In this document: positions 23,746 through 39,896 of the stretch, in pieces
Numbering within the stretch: the first letter of the stretch is position 1
Layout: every line of letters begins with the position of its first letter
DNA from: Panorpa germanica
Taxonomy: Eukaryota; Arthropoda; Insecta; Mecoptera; Panorpidae
DNA length: 64,000 nucleotides
NCBI GenBank assembly: GCA_963678705.1
Contig: OY783213.1
Coordinates: 10,296,451-10,360,450 of the forward strand
Direction of reading: 5' to 3'
The notes under the pieces: model-generated
The model's database searches: none
What the model saw: only the letters and a program-made list of their open reading frames with translations
Told to the model about the DNA's origin: nothing
Program-made: the position numbers and the translations under genes

Positions 23746-24110
23746 ACATTTTGGAGTAAATTCTACTTAATTTCTATTACATATCATGAATTTTTTGTCT
23801 GGAACGCGTTCGTTTTCTATTCAGTCGTTCATAGGAAAGGTCCTTTTTATGAGCTACAGACATTGCAACGACGATTCACTGCTGAATTAAAAGCGGAGTA
23901 GGTTTATGATTTATGACCGGATAATAAAAATATACCCATGTGGGAAAGAAACAGAAATACTTAATGAATGATGTTGGAAAAAGAAAGAATATTATTATGA
24001 AAAACTAACACAAAATCTGTGACAGGTAGAGAACTTGTAAAGCGTTAGAATAGAATTGTACGAGTGACTCGAACTTCACCAAATAGGACACTTCACCAAA
24101 TTGTTTACTG
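23746..24110. other. Unique insert between satellite units
   Basis: Non-repetitive, slightly GC-richer sequence. Satellite-like units resume near 24110. No gene was recognised. Confidence 0.4.
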
Positions 24111-24330
24111 GGGGCTATAACCTTGTTAAAAATGATGAAAACTTTTAATTTTTAATTTTAATAAAAATACAGTTTCTGTATTTCTTGAGAAGTAAGAAGG
24201 CTATAATCTTGTTAATAATTATGAAAAGATTTAATTTAAAACTTTAAAAGCTAATCATTAAAGTATTTTTTTTAGTGAAACAAGGCTAAAAGATTTTTAT
24301 TTAATTTAATTTTTTAGTTCAATTAATTAA
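24111..24330 (+). repeat. Diverged satellite units after the array
   Basis: Three weak copies of the GGCTATAATCTTGTTAA motif at about 24112, 24200 and 24280. Confidence 0.6.
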
Positions 24331-24891
24331 TTTAACTTTCATGACAATAAACCCAAAAAATATAACTTTGACTCAGAGATTGAACCCGAAAGTTAAGCAT
24401 AATTGGCCACGACATCACGGGAATATTTAAGTATACAAATCTTCATCCCTAATAATATTAATGAAACCTAAGAAAACCATACTGGTAAACGACGCCTGAA
24501 TTGCTGCAGCAATTTCTACTTCGCAGATCTCGCCATCTAGTAATGAAAAGAGAAACTAAAATTTGTCAATGTTCTATTTATCAATAGATGGCGAATTCTA
24601 GCACCATATATTCAAACCTATCTTTATTTAATTATTTCCAGTGTTGTTCAACCTTTCTTTGATTAGACTCTGCAATTTATTTAGAGAATGAACAATTTAT
24701 TTAGCTGAATGCAAAAAGATCTCCTAAAAAATTAATATCATTAAAATAAAACAATTAATTTGAAAACATTTTACTTTTTTATTTTTAATAAGCACAAATA
24801 TGAAAGAGCAGTGTACAAAAAAACTGAAACGAAATTCTGTGTTAATTTAAATATTTAAATTACAAAATAAATTAAGAATATATATTCTGCC

Positions 24892-24936
<45 letters not shown>

Positions 24937-27900
24937 TATATAAGACTCTACGCAGAAATAAATTGAAATACAAAATGAGACAGTCTACTAATAAACGAAT
25001 AATATATACCGGAATTAATAAAACAAAAACTAGAATTATTTCTGCGTAGAAATGTGTTTATATAATTTCTTTTTAAATAGTATCCACGCTCGAGTGTGAA
25101 ATGTTTTGTGCTTTTTCTAAATGTATATTTTGTATTGTAACAAAATGTGTAACATTACATATTATATGTTTTGTACTAATACATTTATTAGTAAAATGCA
25201 TAATTTTTAAACACATCTATATAGAAAGACGAACAAGTTAATGTTTTATTTAGAATGTAAAATTAATGAAGTAATTTATAAGTTGAAATATTTTTTAATT
25301 TTAAACAAGTACAATATTTCGTTTAAAAAATTTAGCATTCACACATTTTTTAATCACTTGTTGCTCATAAGAGTGTTTTTATGTATAACAAAAAATATAT
25401 TGTTGCTTTCTGAATATTTAGACGTGCATAAAATATAATTATTTAATATGTAAAAATAACGTAACTTGTAGTTCATATTTAATTAGCAAACTAACTAGCA
25501 TGTAACTAACAATTTACTACTAATTCAACTAACATATTTATTTCTATCAATTTAACTACATATAATTAATTTAGGAAATTAATGAATATTTTAAATATTC
25601 CACAGCCCATACATCTATTAAGATTCAATCATAAGAAAATATTTAAAGATCTGAAAAAATAATACGCCTCTTTCCACATTCATTAGAAGGCTTTCAAATT
25701 CTGATAAATTAAATTGAATTATTTTGGAGTGTCTTATAATTATGATTCGATTATATAGGTTCGTTCAAGCTACTTCACTAGAAATGTTTTTCCTCGTTCT
25801 TGTTATATTTGTTGTGTCACGTTATACTGTAAGATTAACGAATTAGGTTACTTCTTAAAGCCACGTGCTTAGAAATATTAGAACGATAAAATTTATCCTC
25901 GAAATAACATGAACAAACCTTTCACAATTTATTATTATAGCTTTAAAACTAAATCAATTTTAGTAACTTTAGTGCAAGTAACAATATAATCAATATAATT
26001 TATGAAACAATTTTATACATGTTAGAAAGTAAACCAATTCTATTATATAATTAAAATTGTTCGAAATTAACAAATGCAATTCTCTATTATACTTATATTA
26101 CTTTGGAAAACTATAAATCATGAATGTAACTCAAAAAACCTAATCACAATTAATTATCCAACTATTATTGAATTTTACAAAAAATATTTTAAACTTAACA
26201 TATTTTATTGTATAATAATTTTAATAAATAACAATCTTATTGATTAAACATCAATATCTAAGGGATTATTTGTAGCCATTGTCTAATTTGTGCTATTTTT
26301 ATTCATAAATAGTTCATATAATTTATTTTTTTTATATTATGTATAATATATATAAGGTTATTGTTCCCAAGCCGTGATATAAATACGAATAATACTATAA
26401 ATTGGTTATATTGGTAAAGTATACAACATTTAGGATAACGTTATATTTCATATACATTTCTATGTATATTTATCTTTTCTAAGACAGTAGGAGGGAATAT
26501 TGACCAATAAATACATTTCTCATCGCTGCTACAAGTATAACTTATATATAACTTAAGAATAACGACATTTAGAATTATACGTCTAATAATTGCAAAACTG
26601 TGTATGATTGTGATTGATTTGTATATAAAAGGAATTTGTAATAAAATTATTAAAAGAAACATCAAAAAAGGTATAAGAGATACTAAAAAAATATATTGAA
26701 CTTTTAATTCTTTTTATAAATAAACATTAAGTTATATCACTTTTCATAAATATCATGTAATGATCAAAATGTTACTTGTTAATGATCATAAAGTTTACTT
26801 GTAACAGTTAGATGATTCCATTCTTTCCCTCTGATTCGATGTAAAAGGTAAATTGTAAATATATAGTTTTGATCACTTATACTTAAATATGTTATTAATA
26901 TTGTATATTAATAAAAAATGGGATTGAAAGTTATGAGTTCAAAATATATATAATTAACGAAAATATAAAACATTTACTAAATTTAATATTTACTACAAAA
27001 ACCATTGGTTTAATTGAAAAAAATTAATATTTCGATTCTAAATAATCCCATTTCATATACAATAATAATTACACTAGTTTATAAATAATTCTAGCCATTT
27101 TAAACTAATATCACGAACAATTAGAATATCGTAACAAGTTCAATATGATACAAAAATTAATTAAAATAATTTAAAATTGATTAGAAATGGCGACATAAAA
27201 AATTTACAATTATATTTTATTTGATATGGTGAGAACTACATATGCTTATATATTTTTTTATAGATTTGTGATAAGCAAGGATAAATTGGTCATTAGTATT
27301 TTATAGTTTTGGTTGATTAACAAGAAATTACACGCATTGCACTAGGATTGTCTGATTATAGATAATTCATTATCTAAATTAAACCATGTTGCGCGCAATA
27401 AAGACAAACATTGGCGACGAGGTTATGCATTTTTAATTCATTTAATTAATGAATAAATTGTTTCCTCTAGATATTACACATGCAATATGTAATATTAGAA
27501 ATATCACAGTTAAAAAGTTAGCCGTTAAAATAAATAACTAAAATCACAAACAAAAGCAGTCGATCAATGGACTAAAGTAAAAAATTAATATTATATAAAT
27601 AGGTGCTAAAGTTAATATAAATATTGGAATATATTCTACAACTAATGACATAATGCTATTTTGAGCGAATCAGTAATAAATTATAAATAAATAAGTTAAT
27701 TGTTAAATGCAATTAGATAAAAAAAAAACTACGAACAATGGATCAGTCTTACTAAATTTTTAATTATTTAAAAATTATTTTAAAAATCATAAATATAACT
27801 TTTATTTTAATGTAATAAAATCGATCAAAATATATCTCTGGTATAGAATTGAATAAAACTTCTCCAGCTCAATATTCTTCACATATAGTTGATTTTTTTT

Positions 27901-28096
27901 TCGTTTTAATTATTTAAAAATATATTAGAATATTACGTAGACTTCTTTTTAAAACTTAAAAGAATATATTAATATAGGAATAAATATGGTAAACATATTT
28001 GTTTACTAATAAATAATTGTCTCCAAGTAACTACAAAACTGGATGAAATATTTAAAAAATAATTATCAAAAATAGAAGATTATTTAAAAATGTATC
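24331..28096. other. Gene-poor AT-rich spacer
   Basis: About 3.8 kb of very AT-rich sequence with no supported gene. It contains a (TA)n tract and two AGATGGCG-type motifs in inverted orientation near 24530 and 24590. The right end probably includes the 3' UTR of the MEIOC-like gene, which is transcribed leftward. Confidence 0.4.
24897..24932. repeat. (TA)n microsatellite
   Basis: About 17 TA units followed by TTATATTATATA. Confidence 0.9.
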
Positions 28097-31135
<3,039 letters not shown>

Positions 31136-32013
31136 TAATACACCATTAATCTTTTACACCTCACCATAACACCAAGTGACATCAACTGCTGTCATTTTGT
31201 CATTTGCACCATTCTTGTTATTTTTTTTATCAACACGAAGGATTCCGAATACCAACACGACTGGATAAAATATATTTATCGAATACGTTATAAAGTTAAT
31301 ATTAAACCCATTTTTATTTATTTTACTCAAAAATATATGCAATTGTTAATCTTAGACTAGTAATAATATAAAAATAATAACTCATATTTAATGATCCATG
31401 TAATATGGATATCTTGTATTTTAAATAAGCTCAAGGACTTTAAATGCCTATCTGTTGCGGTTAGTCAGCTGTAATAACACATGTTCAATGAATATATACG
31501 TTTCTTTTTAAATTAGATCATATGCTAAAATGCAAAAGTGCAATGATACAGATATTTGTTTAATTATTCTTAAACAATAATTTTTATTTATGCTAATAAG
31601 CATGAGAGCTAATATTTTTTTGGTATATATATATTTTTGCATTAATTATAATAAGAAATTTATTTAAAATAATAATGAATATTAAAAAAACTTACAGGCA
31701 TTTTAGATATCACCACAAATATTAATTAATATATAATTATTTGGTCAGTTTTATTACATTAACGGATTTTTGTCGAATAACAGCAAACACAACTGCCACA
31801 AACACTTGCTTCAAAAGTTATTTCCCAAAAGCACAGTACAGTAAAAAAGCATGGTTTACATACTAAAAATTTAAAGTTCTGTCTCTCATCAGCTGTTTCG
31901 TGCATTTGTGGGTGTGGCTTAAGTTTTGTTTTAAATTATCAACAAATAATCAATTCTAACTTGTTTATTATATATATTTTTCAATATTGGTTGTTATTTT
32001 TACTAAATTTATA
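31136..32013. promoter_or_regulatory. Interval between MEIOC-like and NDUFAF7 starts
   Basis: 878 bp between divergent start codons. The NDUFAF7 promoter is expected within a few hundred bases of 32014. Short open frames on the minus strand have no family signal. Confidence 0.35.
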
Positions 32014-33677
32014 ATGAAATACTGTTCACGATTTTTAAGTTGTTTTCAATTAAGATTGTCTCATCATAGATCATGTTACACAACTGTCAAGCGAGTAAAA
32101 CTTGATAACCTCAAAGATGAGCCGCAATTACCGTCTTCAGATGTATCTCTCTTTTCACATCTTTCTTCCAGAATTAAGGCTACAGGTCCCATTCCAATTG
32201 CTGATTATATGAAAGAAGTTTTAACAAATCCTTCCGAAGGATATTATATGCATCGAGATGTTTTTGGACGGGAGGGTGATTTCATAACATCTCCAGAGAT
32301 AAGCCAAATGTTTGGAGAAGTAAATGAAAATTAATTTTTTATGAAGAGTTTTATACGTTTATTATATATGCAGTTAAAAATGTCATTTTATAGCTGGTGG
32401 CCATTTGGGTTATAAACGAATGCAAAAACATAACTGCCAAGAAACCAATGCAAATTGTCGAACTCGGCCCTGGCAGGGGTACATTGTCATATGATTTGCT
32501 TAGGGTAAGAATTCCATAAATTATAAAAACTAAGAATATAATAAATAAAATTGTAATAGTTAATGAAAACTTACAGGTTCTACATCATTTTGGGTTTTCG
32601 AAGGAAATAAGCTTACATCTTGTTGAAATAAGCCCTCATTTAAGTGCTATGCAATCTCGAAAAATTTGCATGACATCATCTCCATCATTTGGATCAAGTA
32701 CTGCATATTATCGAAATGGAGAGACTCCAAATGGAGTACAAGTTTATTGGTATCCCTCTTTGAAAGATGTTCCAAGATGTTTTTCAGTTGTCATTGCTCA
32801 TGAATTTTTTGATGCTCTTCCCATACACAAGTTACAAGTAATTAAATGTAATAACAAATCAATTTGTAGTAGGCATTCTACCTAATTCCAATTTTCACTG
32901 ATTACAGAAAACTTTAGATGGATGGAGAGAAATATTGATAGATTTGGATAAAGATAATCCGGAAAAATTTCGCTATGTAATATCCCGTAATGAAACTCCA
33001 GCAACAAAGCTTTTTAAAATAGATCCGAAAGAAACACGACACCATGTAGAATTACGCCCAAGTGCGGACATAATTATCGACCAGCTAAGTACACGTTTTT
33101 CTGAGGAAGGTGGATTCGCATTAATTGCAGATTACGGGCACGACGGAGATAAGGAAGATACATTTAGGGTATTAGTAAGAATAAGTATTTGAAATAAACT
33201 ATAATCTCTATTACATCATTTAATTTTTTAGGCGTTCAAAAAGCACAAGTTACATGAACCTTTAATAGATCCGGGATCGGCTGATATAACTGCAGATGTA
33301 GATTTTTCTCAATTAAGGAAAGCTGCAACGTTTCAAAAAAAGTCAATTACATTTGGCCCCGTTAATCAAAGAGACTTTCTATTAAATATGGGGATCGATC
33401 TTAGGTTAAAGGTACAAGTTCTTTATTAATAAATAAGCACCTTTAAGAACCTTATACGAACGGTATTAACTTTATTACACTATTTTTGTTTTAGATGCTC
33501 ATGCAGAAAACAGCTCCAGAATATGTTGAGTTATTGAAGAAAGGCTATGACATGATGGTGGATAATGACAAAATGGGTTCTAGATTTAAATTTTTCTGTA
33601 TGTTTCCTGAATCACTTAAAACCCACTTTGATGATTCTCCAATAAGTGGATTTTCTTCACCTTATTTAACCAACTAA
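32014..33677 (+). CDS. NDUFAF7: Complex I assembly methyltransferase NDUFAF7
   Basis: Six exons: 32014-32319, 32394-32504, 32577-32837, 32908-33168, 33232-33411 and 33495-33677, giving 433 residues against about 441 in human. NDUFAF7 (MidA) dimethylates an arginine of NDUFS2 in the mitochondrial matrix early in complex I assembly. The N-terminus is basic and rich in Ser/Thr, as in a targeting peptide. Family signatures are [34 protein letters not shown], the SAM-binding [10 protein letters not shown] and the HEFFDALP loop. LIADYGHDG and an ITADVDF segment lie near the C-terminus. The ATG at 32014 was chosen because the frame upstream has no other ATG. The gene ends 55 bp before the Helitron. 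Confidence 0.96.
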
Positions 33678-33732
33678 TAAACCGTTTATACATTTATAAG
33701 ATAAACTATTAAATTTTATTTTATATATAATA

Positions 33733-35802
33733 CTAGCTGACCCGGCGAACTTCGTACCGCCCAACAGTCAATGAATGTCGTGTTACCTTTTAGCTGAACT
33801 AATTTAGGCTTTGTTGAACGTAATACAATGATACAAAATAATATTAATATAGATAGAAACATAAAAGTATTTTATTATGATGAATGATGATGAAAACATA
33901 CAGAATGAGAATAAAAATTAAAAAAATAATAATAGTTAAGTAATTTAAACTCATGTCAGAAAAAAATGATTGAAAACTATGTTGTGCAGATTGGAATACA
34001 CTCGGATTAATTCATTAATGGGATTTTCATTCAAGCACCTTGTGGTAAACGACATTCTTTGTTTTTTGGTCAGGCGCAAGAACAAATAAAGCGAATGGTT
34101 TGCCGACACGTGAGCATGCCACGTACAATTGACCATGAGAAAAACATGCATTTTCTAGATTGAGGCCACAAATAGTCAAGGATTGGCCCTGTGAATTGTT
34201 GATCGTCATGGCGAAGGCAAGACGAATCGGGAATTGAATTCGTTTAAACTCAAATGGCATATCCGTTGGGATCATCGGAATCCTTGGAATAAGAACTTCC
34301 TCATCTTTAATTTTTCCTTTAAGTATCGACGCGTGAATCACATTGCTCATCAGTTTTTTTATCACCAAACGCGTTCCATTGCACAGTTTTGAATTAAATT
34401 TCTAAGCATGATGACTACCGAGCCAACCTTAAGTTTTAAATTGTACGGTGGTAAACCAGGCACATCCAAGGAGTTTAAAAATTCACTTGGATAATTAGTG
34501 GCTTCTTCTTCGTTTGTTACACAGTCGATAGATTTGAATGAATACAGAGTACCTACGATTTGATTTTGAATTATAAAATTGAGGTCATCTACATCTTTAT
34601 TTTTAGTGGCCAAAATTGCTCCCTCACTTAACCATTTAGTATTTTTGTGGTTAGCAATGATATCCGGGAATACTTTGTTGATAAGCTCGTCTTTTGATGA
34701 TACAAAATTGCAAACATTTGGAGGAAATGAAATCAAATTGCTCGATTTGTCAACAGGAACACGGCCATTACCGATAGTCAGCAATTGCTTAGAGAAATCA
34801 TCAGCAGATAGATCGTTCAACAATGCAACTCTCATATTTACAGACAGTTGAAGTTTCTTTACATATCGCCACAGATTTGATGCTTTGAGGCAAGCGTTTA
34901 TTTCGTCGGCAGCAGTAGATCTTGGAATGACTGGTAGTGTTTGTCGGAAATCGCCAGATAATAAAATCATTGCACCACCAAAACATCTCGAGTCATTGCG
35001 CAGATCTTTTAATGTTCGGTCTAGTGCTTCCAATGCGCGTTTGTGCGCCATTGTGCATTCGTCCCATATGATGATTTTTGATGCTACTAAAACTTTGGCC
35101 ATTGCGGAGTGTTTCGAAATGTTACATGTCGGTTGTTCAGTAGTTTGAAGGTTTAATGGCAATTTTAACGCTGAGTGACGGCATCCAAACACGTCTCCGT
35201 CGGCATCCGTCTAACAATGTGGCCGCTATTCCAGAAGAAGCAATTGCTACCGCAATTTCGGATCTCGCACGTACAGTGGCCAAAATCAATGACATGAGAA
35301 ATGTCTTCCCAGTTCCACCGGGGGCATCCAAAAAAAATAAGCCGCCATTTCCATCATCAATTGCATTAATCAGTGTATCATAGACTTCCCTCTGCTTAGG
35401 ATTCAACAGAGGTACATTCGTTTGGACTGATTGGATTAGTTCATGTGGATCAGATTCACGTTCACGTTCACGTTCCAATTCTCTATTAAATGCGTCATTC
35501 ATTCCGCGATCTGGCGCTGGCATTCCTAACCTAACTAACAAACTGGCGCAAACTGCCGCAAGCAGTTCATAATTTTAAATTTTTGTAATATCCATTCAAC
35601 GCCTGATTAGTAGGCAACAATACAAACAGGATTTAATGTAACACATATCTTCGGTCAAAAGCAAAGTTTTTATTGTTTTTAAGATGTATTATGCTATTCG
35701 GGGCGCAGACAAATCCAACGAATCAATAACCATGAATATTGGATCAGCAGATCTCGAGTTATAAGTGTTGCAACAAACCCGTCTTTCTTTTATATATATA
35801 GA
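33733..35802 (-). mobile_element. Helitron, truncated
   Basis: On the minus strand the element starts TCTATATATATAAAAG and ends with a short GGCG..CGCC hairpin followed by CAGCTAG. The flanks are A before TC and T after CTAG, as expected for Helitron insertion between A and T without target duplication. The element is 2070 bp and keeps only part of the helicase half of the RepHel protein. The Rep nuclease half is missing. It sits between the 3' ends of NDUFAF7 and GCC1. Confidence 0.85.
34027..35541 (-). pseudogene. Helitron Pif1-like helicase, frameshifted
   Basis: Three consecutive minus-strand frames make up one Pif1-type helicase. The piece 35541 to about 35190 has the Walker A motif DAPGGTGKTF. 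The piece from about 35190 to 34362 has the Walker B motif WDECTMAHK, LLSGDFRQTLPVIPR and the later helicase motifs, including LKVGSVVIMLRN. The piece 34368-34027 has FAMTINNSQGQSL and LYVACSRVG. Two frameshifts, near 35190 and 34365, break the chain, so no active helicase can be made. The Rep domain expected upstream is absent. Confidence 0.9.
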
Positions 35803-35868
35803 TAATTTAATTTACAAGTTATTATTTTACTTTAATACATGTTATATAGTACAGTGTGATACTTAACG

Positions 35869-38292
35869 TCATTTATTGTTAGCGGTTTGAGACGTATTAA
35901 CATACCATCGGCTCCCGTGATGTTTATTTATTTTTTCTAATTCACTCGGACTGAATTTTAGCACTGCTGCTATTGCGTTCAACATATGCGACTTCCCATA
36001 CGAATCAGTTGACAACAAGAAACTTAATACCACATTTTTTAAATATTCCAAGTTAGCACCTTCACGTGATTGGCAACGTTCCAATCTAAAAACAATTAAC
36101 AATTAATGTAAAACTATAAATATTTATTTTACTACACAGTTTATGGAAAGTTTCAAAAGATTTAATTTTAAATATTTACAGTAGAGTAATATGTGATATA
36201 TAATGGAATATTCCTAGTAGGAAATAAAATACAACCTTTCAATTTCTTCTTTGAATATATTTTCTTGTTCTCTATAATGGTCCTGGAGCTGAGCTTTCTC
36301 ACGCACTGCTTCTCGTAAAGCAGAGTCAATACCATTTTTGGCCCTTCGAAGTCCTGTAATTTCTACGTCCCTGCGTGCTAATTCATGAGCATAATGTAAC
36401 ATATGTGGTGACTCCCCAGATCCAACCGAAAGACCACCTTTATAAAAAATTTGTTAAAACAAAATTAGCGATATACAAACATGGAAATTTGAGAGAAATC
36501 AAAGTTACACACCTTGTAAAACATTATTTAACTGCGATAACTCATAGCTTTTTGTTTTATCTGATTTATTTTCACCTTTGTCAATAAAACTATTTCCGGG
36601 TAAAAACATTTGGAATGATTCTTTCAGTGTTTTAATCTCTTGCTCTTTATCTTCAAGTAATCCAAGGGATCGATCTCTTTGTTTTTGCAGTTGCTGTTCT
36701 AACTGACCTATACGAGATCTGTAATCCGTTTCCATAGCTGATATTACTTCTTTCCAATGTGAACGCTCTGTCTTTAAGACGTTAGTTTGCTGTTCCACTT
36801 TTTCTTTACCCTCTAGTTCAATTTCATCAATCTGTCTATTTAAGACTTTAATTTTTTCTTGTAACGTTTTCACGTGAGATTTTAATACATCTACTTCACT
36901 AGATTTATCAACAGCTTCCATGTTTTTCACTTTTAGTTTGAAATCGTAGTACTCTTGCATCAGAGTGTTGTATTCTGCTTTGCATTGTGAATGATCAATA
37001 CCTGTATTAAACAGCTTACTGATATCTAAGGGCTTATCTAGTCTTTCATTTTCTATAATTAATATTTTCTTTAATTTTAATATCTTTTCAATTAGGTGTT
37101 GCATGTCGTAATGATCTTCATATTTGAAATCGTTATTAGAATTCTCGACAGTTGTTGGACTCTCTGGAGTCTTTCCTAATTGTGTTATTTGGTCCTTTAA
37201 TTTCTGTATATTTATTTGATCTTGCTGTCGTAAACGATCATATGATCCAACCGTACTAGAGAGTTCTGCCAATCTTGCTTCTAAATTTGCTACTCTTTCT
37301 TCATGTAGAGCAGCTAGAGCTCTGGCTCTATCTTCTGCCAAGCTAACTCGTTTCTGCTCCTCCTTTATTGCAACAGAGTGTTGTAACTTCATATTAGATA
37401 TTTCATTTTGCAGTTCTGTTAATATTGGAGAAGACTCTGATGACTTTGTTTCAAAACGTTTCATCTTTCGCTTTGCAGTTTCTAACTCCAAATTCATTTC
37501 TTTTAATTGGCGCTCCATTTGTGTTTGGGCATTTCCATTTTGTAACTGATTAAATTTGATCTTTAAGTCGTTCAGTTGCATTTCCAGCTGTTCTTTTAAG
37601 TGTCTTTCATCAGATAACAATTTCTGCAACTCTCTTATCATAACGCCATGATCATTTTGTTCCTTTTCTCTTTCATGACGTTCTATTATTAGCTTAGACT
37701 TTGCGCTTTCAACTTCTGTGTTATTTTGGCGAGATATATTTCTTAATTTTTCTTTCAAATCTTTTATCGTTATGTCCTTTGCTTCACGTTCTTGTCTCAA
37801 TTGTTTTTTGTCGGCCTGGAATGATGCTTCCATTCGAGATTTTTCTGCTGATAATGTTGCCAAAGAATTCATTAATGTAGCTAATTGTAATTCCAATTGT
37901 TTTTTTTCTTTATGTGTCTCATTAGAATCTTCGGGCCTTTCAGTGCTAACCGCTGTATTAGGAATTTTTGTTTCAGCTTGGCCATGTTGCGACACGTTAG
38001 ACTTATTTTTGGAGGAATTTATAGCTGACAAACTAGCTTCTAAGGCTTCTTTTTCCTTTAAGAGGCCTTTGTATGCTGTTACAACATCTATAAATAGGTA
38101 AACCTAATTATCAGAAGCACTTCAGATATCAGATAAACAGAATGCAGTAAAGTAATAAAATCCTATAATTAAAATTATTTTACGCGTCCGCTATAATTAA
38201 TTACCTCGTAACCGAGACTCATATCTTGCCAGCTGGTCATTTTGTTTTGCAATGATTGCATTAAGTTCTTTATTACTTGTTTTTTCATCCAT
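35869..38292 (-). CDS. GCC1: GRIP and coiled-coil golgin GCC1 (GCC88)
   Basis: Four exons in descending order: 38292-38205, 38087-36513, 36437-36236 and 36085-35869, giving 693 residues (human 775). GCC88 is a trans-Golgi golgin recruited by Arl1 that captures vesicles arriving from endosomes. The N-terminus keeps the family block DVVTAYKGLLKEKEALEASL. Most of the rest is heptad-rich coiled coil, with SRMEASFQADKKQLRQE and VMIRELQKLLSDER resembling human GCC1 closely. The C-terminus is a GRIP domain, starting REGANLEYLKNVVLSFLL and including the conserved tyrosine needed for Arl1 binding and an AVLKFSPSE end. The stop at 35869 is only 67 bp from the Helitron. MRPS26 starts divergently 381 bp away. 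Confidence 0.95.
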
Positions 38293-38673
38293 TTTGCTAT
38301 AAATTGTGAACAATAATACTATTATGTATGACAAGGTCTTTTTCCTGCATTTTCTTTTTGTTTAGAAGCACCCTTATTTGCAAATTAATGCTACACCTGC
38401 AAATTAACAAACAAAAACAACACTTTACGAGAATTTGACACTGACATTTTAGTTTAACAAGTGGGAGATCACGTCAGATATTTATTATATCCACATCCAC
38501 ACGGTTGAATAATAGTAAATATCAGAGACAATAATTAAATATTTCAACTGTATAGCCATCTAGTGAAGTTTTCCAAAACTTCAATGTTGAATGTTGTGAT
38601 CTATTTATGAAATTTAAGGTTAATATTTCTGTCAGTAATTAAACTTTTATTTATTAAAAATAAAATAATAAAT
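38293..38673. promoter_or_regulatory. Shared promoter interval GCC1/MRPS26
   Basis: 381 bp between divergent starts. A GCCATCTAGTG motif near 38555 belongs to the motif class recurring in the window. Confidence 0.4.
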
Positions 38674-39492
38674 ATGTTAAGAACCAGCACAAATATATTT
38701 CCAAGTGTTTGGGGAAATGTTTCTAATGTGACTAGTTTGCCTGGTCAAATTTTCTGCGTTCGCTGGAGACGTAAACCTCGTTGGATTCCTACAGCCAAAA
38801 GTAAAATATTTCGAGTTCCTGTAAAAAAAGCAATTTCTGAGGAAGAACGTATAGAACTTCTTCGACTAAATAACAATTACAAAACGCAGATGCGGGCTGT
38901 GCGGTAAATATATTTAACTTTCATTATGTAACTTGTTTTATTGAAACTTAAAAAATTTGTTCATTCCAGAAATTGTTTATTTAACGAAGTACTGTCTGCA
39001 AAAAAATCTGAGAATAAGGATGCTGCACATATGAGTGCTGATGAAGAAATTAATGACTTTATTAAATGCTCCACTGAAAATGATAATTGGAATAAGGCCG
39101 TAGCTGAAATTCGTGAAAGAAGGTTAGCGGAAAACGCAGTGAAAAGAAAGGAACTTATACTTGAAAAGATTACTGAAGAAGAAAATTTAAAGATAAAAGT
39201 TTTAGAAGAAAAAGAAAATATTGTTAAAAATGAAATGGTAAATTTGTTATTCTATTTCGATAATTCATTATCTGTGCGTTTATTAATTAATAAAACTACT
39301 TTTGTATCATTTTAGGAGAAAGCAAGGACATTTATTACGCGTGAAACATTGGATTCTGCAATTGAAACAGCTTTAGCAAATCCTATTGATTATAACTTTT
39401 CAATTGATCTATCTGGGAACATACACAAAGGTCGTGATACTATTCCAGAATCAGTAACAAAAACTCCTGTTAAAGCAGCAGAAGTCCAGTGA
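38674..39492 (+). CDS. MRPS26: Mitochondrial small-subunit ribosomal protein mS26
   Basis: Three exons: 38674-38903, 38970-39237 and 39316-39492, giving 224 residues. It is a structural protein of the 28S mitoribosomal subunit, made in the cytosol and imported. The recognisable part is residues about 28-75. RWRRKPRWIPTAKSKIFRVP is the family signature, and an EEER..L..LNNNYKTQMRAVR helix follows. A long charged coiled coil fills residues 100-165, which is usual for this protein. The first residues, before RWRRKP, are the likely targeting peptide. The 3' end converges on POLR3D with 404 bp between stop codons. Confidence 0.85.
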
Positions 39493-39896
39493 CTTCATCC
39501 TGTGTAATAATACTACACTTGCGACTTAATCAAGATCCCTATTTTGTAATTGTTTAACTGAGGCCCGATAACTTCTGAATATTTTCCAATGACCTACATT
39601 TTATAAATTATGCTATAGGAGTTTACCCAAACTACAGTCGGCCCTAAAGACTAAAATAACCTCCATATCTAGGAGCGGGCAAAAGTAACGTAATTTAGAA
39701 AACTAGGTCTTTGAAAAATCATCATAAGTTAATGAACACCAGTTAAAAATTTGTTACAAAATAAGGCACTAAATGTAAAATATTTCTAGAAATAAAAAAT
39801 CATAGTATAAATTAGTGTTCTTTTATACTTATTTATGATATGTTATATTACATAATTAGTTATATACAAAAATTATTCAATAACTTTAACTAAATA

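Noticed and set aside
31154..31342. Possible upstream exon of the MEIOC-like gene
   Set aside because: The frame is low-complexity and no donor joins it in phase to the next exon. The chosen start at 31135 needs no further exon.
34579..35383. Plus-strand frames of 75-90 codons
   Set aside because: They are antisense to the Helitron helicase remnant.
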